64,000 nt of DNA, taken from positions 310,001 to 374,000 of the forward strand of contig NW_026570288.1 of assembly GCF_019649055.1 (NCBI RefSeq). Reading direction: 5' to 3'. The notes beneath the pieces are model-generated. The model did not search any database, was not told the DNA's origin, and worked only from the letters and a program-made list of their open reading frames with translations. The translations under genes were made by a program, and so were the position numbers. Every line of letters starts with the position of its first letter. The stretch's first letter is position 1. Below, one piece after another: positions 27,100-38,075 of this stretch. This stretch comes from Paramacrobiotus metropolitanus. Lineage: Eukaryota; Tardigrada; Eutardigrada; Parachela; Macrobiotidae.

Positions 27100-28631
27100 T
27101 TGGTAAAGCGATTACTTCCGCCAATTTGAAAATTGACGGGAAGACATTTTTTTTTGAAACACTGGTTTATGAGATGGGTTATGGGCTCGACCAGTATAGG
27201 GGAAATTTCCAGCAAGAGTTTATGTGGTATACCTTTCGGTCCCGCACATTTTCTCTTACTTAAGATTTTCCCAAACATTTCAGCAACCACGTCTGGAGTA
27301 AGCTGATCAAATTCAAATGTCGCCGTATCAGCCTCCTTCGGGATGACAGCCACGGGGTGCCGTTTACCGTGCTCCCCCATTGTAGCGAAATGTTTGTTTA
27401 AATTATTTAAATCGAAGTCCAGATTACCATTTTCGTTGTTCTTTCCTCGCAAACGGTTAATTTCGCGCCACATTATTTTTGAATTTTGTACATTTTGTTC
27501 GAAATAGATTCGCTTAGCGTTCTTAATCTCCGTAAATAATTCTCGCTTCAAGTTCTTAAATTGTTGACAATTGCCTTGATACTCAGAGGCACTTTTCGAC
27601 AACTTCTTCCGCTTGTATGCGAGATTTTTATTTTTTATCAGACGTTTAATGCGACCGTTAATCCAAGGTGCACTGCTATTCGAGGCTCTTTTCGATCGTA
27701 ACGGATAGCACCTGTTAATTATTTCAGCTAAACCACCAACAAATTTTGAAACTTCATCATCGACGTCCGGATAATCAACGTAATTAACGTAATTCTTTGT
27801 AAAATCAAAAACTTGACTTTTGAAAGACTGAAAATTAGTCGCTTTCCAATCACGAAAGTAAATCACTCTGTGCTCCGGTTGTTTGCACTGAAAAGCGGAG
27901 ACCGTTTTGCACAGCATATGATCTGAACAACTTACATCTGACGGTTGGCACGACACGTATGAATTCTTAGGACTGCACAATATTACGTCAATCTTAGTGG
28001 ATGTAGTGCTTAAGGTATTATCAGATTGTCTCAAGCGATGTGCTACCCGAGTGTGTCCGATTACCTTATCTTCGAAGGAAAATTCATCTACAAAATCGCT
28101 GTACAATTTGACATAGGGGCTTGAGGAACCAGGGGAGGAATCGATGTTCAGATCCCCCATGATTATATGATCGCTGCCCGGATATTTTAACAGTACTTCC
28201 CGCAAATGATTGAACAACGCTTTGGTTTCGACAGAATTCGAATCAGGCTGACGATACACGGTCCCAATAATAATTTTGCGATGAGAAACAGTGAGTCGTA
28301 ACCACAGACATTCAAATCCCTTAGAACGAAACTTCAGCTCGACACGCTCAGCCGTTATATGTTGAGGTACGTAGCATAGAATCCCACCACCGCGTGTTTT
28401 ACCATGAATATCAGGTCGATCGCTACGAAATAAACAGTATCCGGGAATGGAAAACAACTGATCAGAATCCGAAGGACGGAGATGAGTTTCAGTGACAGCG
28501 AAAAACTTCGAAACATTGTCATCAATGCAAAGATAATTTGACAGTAAATCAAGCTTATGATAATTATCATAGGGCAGCCCCTGGATGTTGAGATGGTGAA
28601 ACTCCATAGGAGAGTTTTTTGCCGACGGCAT
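27100..28631 (-). pseudogene. Retrotransposon endonuclease and RT N-terminus
   Basis: The ORF opens with MPSAKNSPMEFHHLNIQGL and shows the apurinic-like endonuclease motifs in order: VTETHLRPSD, GGGILCYV, GTVYRQPDS, IIMGDLNID, KIDVILCS and SCSDHML. A linker follows with a basic stretch (RIKRLIKNKNLAYKRKK). The RT N-terminal region then begins (KCAGPKGIPHKLLLEIS, LINQCFKKKCLP). The frame then fails near 27100-27125. The expected continuation is spread over the other two frames, first a short AEVIALPK segment, then the RT frame at PDEFRPISLL. Two small indels are therefore implied, one beside a T/A homopolymer. As it stands the element cannot make one endonuclease-RT polypeptide, barring sequencing error. 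Confidence 0.85.
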
Positions 28632-28850
28632 GTTAAAGGCTCAACACAGCGTTTAATGTCATATATCAGAAGAACAAGCAAAAAATTTTACGTATTCTAG
28701 TGCCAAAATGGAGCAAGAAATATGAAAAGTGAAAGCTTAAAGTAAGATTAATAAGCACTTTTATAATAAGCGCGTCTTTATCGCCTCAGAGGAAAAAACG
28801 GATAAAGGACGGATCTTGCCACTTTTGTTTTACCTATTATTGCAATGTAC

Positions 28851-29112
28851 ACAGGTACTTGTGGCTTGTGCAAAAGGATACTCGACAAATGAATCTGGAG
28901 AAATATAAAATTGGCGGTAGATTAATTACGCGTTTGTGGAACACTCGCACCGCTGAAGAACTGAATTTATTAGCACTGGATTCGGTAATGCTTTTAACAA
29001 CTTCAATATTTTGCGAAACCGATTGCTTATTTTCCGGCATCCCTCGTTTTAGTCAGTCGCTTATTCAAAAACAAAATTTCTACGAGTAGTAGAGGAAGAT
29101 GTGCAGTAGTAA
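28851..29112. other. Short gap, retroelement to copy 5
   Basis: About 260 bp between the candidate 5' edge of the retrotransposon and the last exon of receptor cyclase copy 5. Nothing recognised. Confidence 0.4.
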
Positions 29113-32100
29113 CTACTCAGTTGCGCCTTCTGGTGGCTTGAGCCAGTACGTATCAATCCAACCTTTTCCCTAAAACAGCAATCGCCACCATAAATTATTG
29201 ACGAAAATTTTAAGATTACGAAATTATATACCTTAATAACGTATATGTCAAAATTAATATCGCAGTTGAAAGGAATCTTTCTGGTACTGAGTGATTTGAT
29301 TACCTTAACATTAATTAATCCTCGTGGTTGTAAAAAATAATCCGGACTGTTCTCCAACAATTGTTTTGTATCAGGGCTGACATGGATCATACTTGCTGTA
29401 AAAATGAGCTTGCAATAATAAACATCGACAACGGCCACCACTTTCGAAATTTGAAGAACAATAACATCATTTTGATTACTCTTACAAGCATAATATGATG
29501 ACCATCTAATTGTAACCGACATGTTTTAAAAACCCTTAGCGATCCCAATAAACTTTGTAGCGCTTTAAGCAGTCGGTTCCCGATGGTCATTAAATTTTTA
29601 AGGTATCAGATTCGGTATACCAACACAAGTTTACGATGCTACTCAACAACTCTACTATGCAGCAAATTAAGCCCACCCACCTTCTCCATGGCTTTCCATG
29701 CGGCTAGCCGTATTGATTGTATCACCGAATCTGCAGCGGAACAGAATCGTTGCTGAAAACAACTCACCACCAAAACCAGACGAAGGTAAACTTCTCTTAG
29801 CCACTCTTACATGCAATAGCGCGGCATCAGCAGCCCGACGAAACCAGCAGCCACTGGTCCTGCAAGAACTGAACGTTATTTCGTGCCGGACTGAGACTTC
29901 CACAGCAAATTACCGCTATGAATGCCTATCCTGATGGGCAAGTATGTTTTCAGGTTGTCAGCCGAACAGTTCCTCAAAACCCGCAAAGCTAACGAGGCTA
30001 TCTCGCTGGAATGCTGTTTGTCATTCCTTATGGGGACACCACTAGCGACCTGGAATGATAAGAATGACATGGTGATAAAGGTCAGTTTTCTGGCATAAGT
30101 GAGTGACATACGACATATCCGTCCTTGATCGTCTCCACTTTGTACACATCAAACGCGACAACTTGCTGGTCAACAAAGGTGTACAGCTCGTTCAGGAAGG
30201 TACACACTTCAAACGGCGATTTTGCTTTGCAGAAAATATCGAATCCGACCATACTGCTAAAGTACAAGGTTACGCAATCATACGCTTCCGGTGGAACGAC
30301 GACTTTGTTTCTCAAAGCGGGAACCAACGATCTGGAAAACTAGGGGTGTAAAATTCGAGTAAAGCGTATTTGTTACAGTAAATACACTAATTATTACGGA
30401 GGAATGATTTCGGCCAGGAGGAGGTCGACTTTCTTCCGCTCCAGTAATAATTCTTCCGTTCGATGCAGGACAGTTTGCTCCAGATGATCGGCATGCTTTT
30501 CCAGACGAGCAAGCAGACTGCCCACCACATTTCCCCGGGGCTGGAATTTACTGAGACTGTTGACGATATTTTTAACACTGGGTCGCGATGCCGGTTCCAC
30601 GGCGCAGCACTGCTCGATCGTCTGGCGAATTTGTTTTTGCAGTGGTGTTGTGGCCTTTACCCTGTCTGAAATAATTTTTTGTAAACTTGCAACTTCGCTT
30701 ACTTTGTGGACCGAAAACACATCATGTAAACAAACCTAATTGGATTTCTTTTGCAGAAATAATGGCATGACCGCGAGTTATCTCAAACAGAATAATTCCA
30801 AGTGAGTACACGTCTGCTTCCTGAGATTCTGGGAAACCAGCGCTTTTTTGCGCTTCTGGCGCGAGAACAACATCAGGGTCGGCCAACGAGACATCTTTCT
30901 TGGTGGCTATGCGAAGAAATTTTGCAGTGGCAATATCGCAGATTTTCGCGGAAAAACGACTATCAAGTATCACAGTCAAGTTGGAAAGGTTTCCATGTTT
31001 GCGGAAAGCGCTTCTATGGATGTAATGCAACCCCTGCAGATGTGCGTGTTTGGAGATTAACAAGCAAGCAATGTTTTTGATTACCTTGCAAAAAAAAAAT
31101 CAGTTTACCGTCAGTACGTTGAAAACAAAATATGTCTGTATGGCGGTGTCGGAGATAATGCTCTCGTGGGCGAACACTAAGCGCAGGGTGCCGCGTCCTC
31201 CTTCCCATAAGACACACAGCGTTTTATCCAGGAATGCCACTCCAGTGAACCGTGCAACATTTTCGTGGTGCAGCAATCTCGCCTAAGAATTTCATTAAAT
31301 ACCAGTATATTAGCACTATAAAGGCGTGAAAGGATATTCGTTCAAGGGAGACATTATGTACGCGTAAACAATAAGCATAATTACTTACTTGAGAAAAGTG
31401 CTTCCTAACGGCGGTATTCGTTGTAAGATCGTCTTCTCGAATACCGGTGTCCGACACTAGCCGTGCCCAAACAGCATCATTATTGTATTTGCCGACGATG
31501 ACTCCAGCTGTTTTCGACGACGCAGCTGGGAATTCCAATAAATTCCCGTCCAGTAGCCACCAGTTGGATTGATCCATATTGGCTGATCGTTTGCTAATTG
31601 AAAGCGTTTACTTCATCGAGGAGTTTTACTTCGACGAACCGGTAAGCATTTTGCGTTGCTCTTACATGCAGTATATCGAAATTCCGATCGACAAAACAGC
31701 AACAACAACGACGCCACACACCGCTCCAACGATTATCGGCATCAGATCTGTTAATAACAGCGCAATAAACCGGTACAATAATAAGCAGATACTTCTGATG
31801 TTACCAATAAATTACGAACTGAGCGTACAAAAAACTAAAATAATACAAAACTTGCGGCATTCGTCGTGTACCGGTGTGCCGCAAAACAAGATTTTTTGCA
31901 TAAAAAAATTAAATTAAATGCCACAAAGAAACGCTAAATTATCACAATAGCCTGTCAGTATGAATTACCGGTGTCCAAGTTGCAGCGATCGTTACGATAT
32001 CCACAAATCGGAAGATTCAGCGGTGGAGCATAATTTCCGTTCCATTCATCGGCCAGTGGTGACAGCTTCGAAACGACCGTTGTGCTGGCGTTATAATGCC

Positions 32101-34495
32101 AGGCTAGCTACATAGAAAGGTCATAAGTTACACGAACAAAGATGTGTTCTCCACAAGCTACCTCGAAGCGCCGGCTGGTAACGTTTAGTCGAGAATAGTA
32201 CGTGTCGCACAAACGCATACCAACCGGTCCGATGACAACTGGTCGGAAGTCGCCGATATCAAACCTCCGATTCAAAAACAGATTAAGAAATCCGCGGGTG
32301 TCAATATCGCTGATCGGCGTCCTTGACTCGTTTAACGCCTACGTGAAACACATTTTTCAGAAGTAATTATTTACGAATGTGGGTCGATAAACTGAATAAT
32401 TCACCTTCGATATGGAGAAGATCATTTCTGGAATTGCTTGGGTAATTTCGTTGTGCTAAAATGCACCAGTTATAAAAGATCGATAGATTTAGTATTTATT
32501 AATAATTATTACTTTCTTAGATTTATGTCCACGTTAGTTTTCTTACCACGTCATTAAAATCATAAGACATATTGTACCGCTTTTCGGCGGTCTTGGTAAC
32601 AGCATTCATATAAGTTTGTATGCGGTCGTATTGCGGAAGGACAAAGGTCATGGCTATTAAATATTTGTAGGCTTCGAAAACCACCTGAAAATTCACACAA
32701 AATGATTCAGCACATATAAATGGCATTGTCACATTGACAAACTCTGTAGTCTGTACTGCGTTACCTTGTCATCAGGCGTTCCCATATCGACGTCTAAAGG
32801 AATATAATCCGGACCTTGGTTGGGAATTGCATTAATAAAGACCTGAAGGAAGGATAAAATATCGATGCAGTTTCCTTTCACTCAAACACAGCTGAATGTC
32901 GATCTCCAGGAAACCTTCTTACATATTCACTGTTGGTCATGTTCAGCTTGTACGCGATAGCCTACAACAAACATCTGGAATCGATAAACAGCTTATCGAT
33001 AACAAAAACCTGCGGCTTAATCTACAACACTCCTTTTTATGTTTTATTTTTCTTATAAAAACATTAATTTACCATTATTTTACGGAGCTCGTCGGATCTT
33101 GTCAAAATAATGATCACTATAATTCAAAAGCAGGGTGAACTCAATTAAGTAAATAGAATATTGTGTGATTTCCCTGAATACCGCGGCTTTGTGATTTGGC
33201 ACGCAATAACCGGGCTTCGTAGCCGGGATCGGTTTTGGAATCGTAGCTTTCAAAGTAAAACTCGTAGCCGGCGTTCCCTGTCAGCATTGGTCGTAAGGAA
33301 CGGCAATACGTTCCCAAAAGGCCCCCGCTGGCGGATGCATACTAAGGTCATCGCAGAATAACGTCAGAGTATTCCATTTATAGTATTTTAAGAAGGCAAT
33401 CGTCGCCGGGGCTTGGCTGCCTTGATTAGTTGAGCCGAAGGTTAGGAAGGTTGGGTAGCGCTTTCGATTGACAAATTTCGCATCGGTGGACGTGCTGAAA
33501 TGTGAAATTATATGTTTTACTGTGGCGGAGGATCTGGATTTCATTATATTAAGTGCAATTACCTGGCTAATAACGGCACGTTTATCTCTGAAATAAGATG
33601 GATCTGATATAAATCTTAAACGTCAACATGTACATTTAGGCACATGCAAAATAAGAAAGCACTCAAATAGCCAACCCAGGCACGCGACTTTTTCTGTGCG
33701 CTCCTATTTAATGCAGCACGTAAAGCAAGTAAAACGCACTCCCAAAAATTAGTAATTAATAAAGTGGGTTATAACTGTAGCAAAATTTCACCTCGTGCGA
33801 AATCCGCCAGGGCCAACATTTCCGGACTGCAGCCTGCAATAGAATAAATTACAAAAAAATCATAGTCATTCAAAATGCATATGAAAATTATGCTCATATT
33901 TATAGATGTTTTGGTAATTGAGCTATACACTTTAATATTGCTTATTTTCTTAGTACTGTGTAAAACACAGATATAACGCGATTCCGCGCCTTGAGGCAAA
34001 TATTTCCCAAATCTTATATGAACTTATCTGCATGAGACGTTTGACTATCCCGTTATATGTAGGTACGAGTATAGATGAAAAATGCTCTCAAGCAGAATTT
34101 GCATAAGAAAGTCCGATGTTCGCTAGTTCTGTTCAGTTACTTACGCATTAATATACACTGTATGTACCTGGCGACATTAGAATGGAAAAACCATCCGTTT
34201 TTTGCAGTAGATCGTAGATCTCCCCAGTTGTACCGTACATTTCGGACGCGGCATCCAAACAATCCTGAAGGTACGGCTTATGGAAGACCTGTCGGGTGAA
34301 ATTGCGAAACACATCCGGATACGTTCGGGAGGCAATGCCAAAAGCTACATCGTAATGCGGCAGTGCGGCATAATATCCGTATAACGGATTATCACCCAGT
34401 GTCACTATGATGAAATTTAATTGCCGGGAAAAAGCGTTCCGTATACAGTTATGCAGCAGTATTAAGGCCAAATAATTTCGGTAATACAGTTGCAT
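29113..34495 (-). CDS. Receptor guanylate cyclase, copy 5 (one apparent frameshift)
   Basis: The full exon set is present. The start at 34495 (MQLYYRNYLALILLHN...) opens a signal peptide and the ligand-binding region ([14 protein letters not shown]). Small exons lie at about 33785-33835 (CSPEMLALADFARG) and 33565. A large exon spans 33185-33505 ([13 protein letters not shown]). The membrane exon is about 31661-31745 (DLMPIIVGAVCG). Kinase-homology exons are about 31390-31570 (SNWWLLDGNLLE), 31110-31285 and 30730-31035. The coil is 30394-30660. Cyclase exons run 30335-29660 ([41 protein letters not shown]). The last exon ([18 protein letters not shown]) stops at 29113-29115. In the large exon the frame shifts after GAF (about 33315-33319): compared with copy 4, one base is missing before TGGGAACG, and the expected GTYCRSLRPML continues in the next frame. 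This is either a real pseudogenising deletion or an assembly error. Confidence 0.88.
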
Positions 34496-36525
34496 CGCAT
34501 TTGCGTCTTTTTAATCTACCACAAGATATCCTCCATCGTACAATAGTATGATTAAAAAAAACGCGATTTGTTCGGGATGACCTGGATTGCTGTATCAGCA
34601 GTTTATCTCGATAATCCGATATTCAAATAACAAACAGAATAAATCCCGTTAGAAAGTGTGAAGGTCACCGGCACAAGGGGATATTAGCCTGATGTGTTTC
34701 ACCTACAGGAAATACAACTATGAAGCGTTCAGTTTCCGGCACGAAAGCTGCCGATCTATAGAAAGGAACAGCAGAACCAACGCTCCATAGACGGGAATAA
34801 TCGATACGGTGTGTTGGTAATTACGTGGACATCAATATTTCGGTGGGACGCGCAACTGAACACATCTACCGATTATTATCGGATCAATTAGGAATTTCGA
34901 CTGTTTTATCTCTTTTATGTGCGTTGACATCGATTTTTGTTCAGGCTAATTGTATCTATCTTTCACCGCTTCCTTATTTAAATCCTTTTTTCGACCCATC
35001 AACGGTTAATCCAGCACGCCAGAGAATTGTGGAGTGACAGGAAATGGCGTGTGTTTGTGCATTGGTATTTGTATGCGTAGGCGTTGGCATTTGATGCCAG
35101 TTACAGCGTTTGTAAAGGGCATGCTAAAATTGCAAAAGTTTTAAAATTGCAAATTGCTAAAATTATACAAAAGTGCGCAGCAAAAAATGTTTGAGAACAA
35201 CTACTACGGTATTTGTATAGTTCGTACCAAAATTTTGCTAAATTGGTGGTTGCAACTATTGTAACTATTATACCCATTTTATACAAAGCCCAGTACATGG
35301 CAATATACCAGTATTTTTAACTTGTGAGTCTGTAGTACTTAATTAAACAAGCAACAAAAGCGCTGCAGTAAGTAAAATTGCGCATTTTGAAGCTAAATGT
35401 ATAGATAAGTAGAAGTACAAGTACACTTTATATGGGCTTAATGCATACTGCACTGTAGAATTAGCCCTGAATACAATAACATGTACATCAACGTATCTGT
35501 ACTACGTAATTACTATAATATGCACATCAGTACATGAGCTATAAATTAATGTACTCGCGAATTATCAGAAATATTAATGTGATTGTACAGTAAAACTTTG
35601 TAGCATATTGCAGAGAAAACTTCTATACACTTGATGTTTATGTAGATACCGATTTATACCGATTAATAGTCAGCGTATTAGTTACAGTGTTATTAGCAAC
35701 AACTATAAGGGGCGAAAGTAAACGCGTTCCACCGTTCCCCTGTACTGCTGCCGTCACCCGCCTGGAGTGTCACGTTACGGCAATACATATGGTTAAATCT
35801 GGCGCGGTACATAAGCGCCATGTTCAGCCACAACGTCAAACTCCAGGCGAGTGACGGCAGCAGTACAGGGAACGGTGGAACACGTTTACTTTTGCCCCCT
35901 ATATTTTTTGAAAGTTTTTACAACAAACTAAGCACACATATCGCTAAAAACGCTTATAACAATTACTGTGGAGAAGGCGGTGAAACGTCAGCATGATGTC
36001 ATAAACAAATCGGCGGTAAATCAGCTTTGATAGCCATCTGAAATCCGCTGCGTCATGCCGTTGTCACTCGCCGAACCGGTGCACGGTGCATGGGAACCGA
36101 TGACTCATATAACTGACGGGTACAAAATCGATGATACACAGGCGTGATGCAATGCAGCGTTGCTATTTCGACGGTATGGTATACTTAAAATACACGCTCT
36201 CTATGTTTATGGGTACATTTTGTACATACTGTACGCTCTAGATTAATCCATCACATTTCTGTGTCCGCTCTGGTCAGAACTATGATCTCATACCCGTTAT
36301 CGTTTCCCTGAAAATGTAGCCTATGAAACGTTTATCAGCTGCTTTTGTTATTTAATCCATTTATATTGTACGTGATGGGACTTGCTCTGCTTCTTTTCTT
36401 ATCATTATCGTGCTGCTTCGCATATAACTATTCGTCGAGGCACATTTGTCACATTTCATTATAAATCTCAACTACTCTGATCTTCACTGCTTTAATTAGT
36501 GACGGATTTACTTACTGATTGTAAA
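34496..36525. other. Divergent intergenic, copy 5 to nucleotidyltransferase gene
   Basis: About 2.0 kb between two divergently transcribed genes. It contains the foldback MITE at 35706-35901. The rest is A/T-rich with no convincing exon. Confidence 0.5.
35706..35901. mobile_element. Foldback MITE with about 63-bp terminal inverted repeats
   Basis: The left arm (about 35706-35768) and right arm (about 35840-35901) are near-perfect reverse complements with a handful of mismatches. They begin TAAGGGGC and TAGGGGGC respectively and share AAAGTAAACG, GTTCCACCGTTCC and GTACTGCTGCCGTCAC. The arms are flanked by TA on both sides (35704-35705, 35902-35903), consistent with a TA target duplication of Tc1/mariner type. 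The 70-bp centre contains a smaller hairpin (TGGCGC/GCGCCA). No coding capacity. Confidence 0.85.
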
Positions 36526-37551
36526 ATGGGCGGCAACGCCTTCAAGAAGGTCGTCGCTAAGCGTATGCAGCGCGAGCGTTACGAACAAATCAAACAGGAA
36601 ATTTTACTAATCCTCTCGGGATATTATCCGCGCGTGGCAGTTCCTTTTGAGAAACCGGAAAAATTCGATCACGGCGATCTGGACGTCATCTGTCTCCTGG
36701 AACCCGACCGCGCCCCGTTCGATCCCGTCATCGCGTTAAACAGCCAGGAATGTATCGTCAACGGGAAAGTGACATCGTTCGAATACAAGGAACACCAGAT
36801 CGACATGATCTTCGTGCATTCCGAGGAGGAATTTGATTTCGCCAAGCTGTTCCTGTCGTACGGCGATGTCGGGATGATTCTGGGGATGTTGTGTAAATCC
36901 AACGGTTTATTGATGGGGCATGATCGGTTTCGTATTTTAACACCGGAACCCTGTGTCGGAGAGAAACTGTTTTTAACCAGTAATGTGTGGAAAACACTGG
37001 AGTTTTTGGGATTGGATAAAAATATATGGCTCAATGGATTCACAAAGCTCCCGGAGATCTTTGCCTGGATAGCTACTTCCCGGTTCTTTCGACCGGGAAT
37101 TTTCTACCGGGACAATATGAATAAGGAACGACGATATCGCGATCGAGACCGACCGATGTTTAACGAGTTTGTCACGTATTGCGCGGTGACTGAATTTTCG
37201 GACGAGGTTAAGAAACGTGAACGCAGAAACCCGGAAGAAGCCTTCGCGGAAGCGGTTACTTTCTTCGGGCGAGAGCAAAAGTGGGCGAAGATGGTAAAAC
37301 GCGGCCGGATGCATTTGGAAGTAAAGAGGAAGTTTAACGGGAATTTGGTGGCGGAGTGGACCGGTCTTAGCGGGAAAGAGCTGGGTGCGGTCATGGTGCT
37401 TCTTAAGGAGAATTATCCACAGGAACATCTTGTTAATTTGAGCGAAGAGGAGATCAAGAGCGTGGTGATGCGGTTGGCGGTGCACCAGATTTGTAGGAGC
37501 CCGCTAATTGAGGAGTCAGATCGCGAAGTGGAAAATAACTATGTGGAATAA
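36526..37551 (+). CDS. Intronless nucleotidyltransferase-fold protein
   Basis: This is a single uninterrupted ORF of 341 codons from the ATG at 36526 (MGGNAFKKVVAKRM) to TAA at 37549-37551. The motif order suggests a polymerase-beta-type nucleotidyltransferase: an N-terminal GG, then HGDLDVICLLE (the DxD metal pair, about residues 50-60) and HQIDMIFV (the third carboxylate, about residue 93). The middle holds LFLSYGDVGMILGMLCKSNGLLMG. The basic C-terminal half contains GREQKWAKMVKRGRMHLEVKRKF and WTGLSGKELGAVM. There is no signal peptide or membrane segment, so it is probably cytosolic. The substrate is unknown. It differs from its neighbours in having no introns. From memory, unverified, fungi encode hypothetical proteins starting MGGxAF with a GDxDV motif, so horizontal transfer or a retrocopy is possible. 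Confidence 0.8.
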   Translation: MGGNAFKKVVAKRMQRERYEQIKQEILLILSGYYPRVAVPFEKPEKFDHGDLDVICLLEPDRAPFDPVIALNSQECIVNGKVTSFEYKEHQIDMIFVHSEEEFDFAKLFLSYGDVGMILGMLCKSNGLLMGHDRFRILTPEPCVGEKLFLTSNVWKTLEFLGLDKNIWLNGFTKLPEIFAWIATSRFFRPGIFYRDNMNKERRYRDRDRPMFNEFVTYCAVTEFSDEVKKRERRNPEEAFAEAVTFFGREQKWAKMVKRGRMHLEVKRKFNGNLVAEWTGLSGKELGAVMVLLKENYPQEHLVNLSEEEIKSVVMRLAVHQICRSPLIEESDREVENNYVE

Positions 37552-38075
37552 CTACACTGTATTACTAATGAAACTAGGCGAAACGATGACGAAGCGATTT
37601 CAACGCGATTCTTCGATACTGATCAAAAGCGGCTGAAAAAAATCCACAGTGGCTCCAGTTCCACAGGTGTGTTACTATGACTAATTGAATCAAGAACTGG
37701 ATACAGCACTTCCGGGAAACAAATAACCGAAGGAGGTTTGCAAATTTTTCTGCTCTGAAAATATAAATTAGTGTTTTAGTGTTCTATACCCTTCCACAGT
37801 GTTCCAGTAAGTACGGTACATGATGTTTACAATTGCAGTGCTGACCGACTTCTAACGACTGTGCTTTTATTATGTTTTTTGATTACTCGTGTCCAGTTGT
37901 CTTTCTTCGAAGGTCATCTGCTGTGATTTCTGTGATCTTTTTCGCGAATTCGCACAACTGTCTCTTGTATGGTTTAATTAAATACCCGTTTCTAACGATT
38001 TTAAGGCAGTGTTTTGAAGTCTAAGCCGAGCATTATAATGAAGCTATAAGCAGTGAAAAATCCACAGATTTTCAA
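37552..38075. other. Convergent intergenic
   Basis: About 520 bp between the 3' ends of the nucleotidyltransferase gene (plus) and chitinase A (minus). It presumably holds both polyadenylation regions. No gene or notable repeat seen. Confidence 0.5.

Larger units (their letters stand above)
25610..28842 (-). mobile_element. APE-type non-LTR retrotransposon (CR1/jockey-like), damaged copy
   Basis: The minus strand carries an endonuclease-plus-reverse-transcriptase region from 28631 to 25753. The downstream non-coding end finishes in an (AAT)n-rich tail (forward TTATTATTATT at about 25612-25640), typical of non-LTR 3' ends. An 8-bp string CAATGTAC flanks both sides (25602-25609 and 28843-28850) and is a candidate target-site duplication. 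I treat it cautiously because GTAC strings are common here. No separate gag-like ORF1 is visible upstream of the endonuclease, so the copy is 5'-truncated or of an ORF1-less type. It sits between the LRR-like gene and receptor cyclase copy 5. Confidence 0.85.

Noticed and set aside
36669-37485. Minus-strand open frames of 96-170 codons
   Set aside because: They are antisense shadows of the intronless nucleotidyltransferase gene, which has the recognisable motifs.
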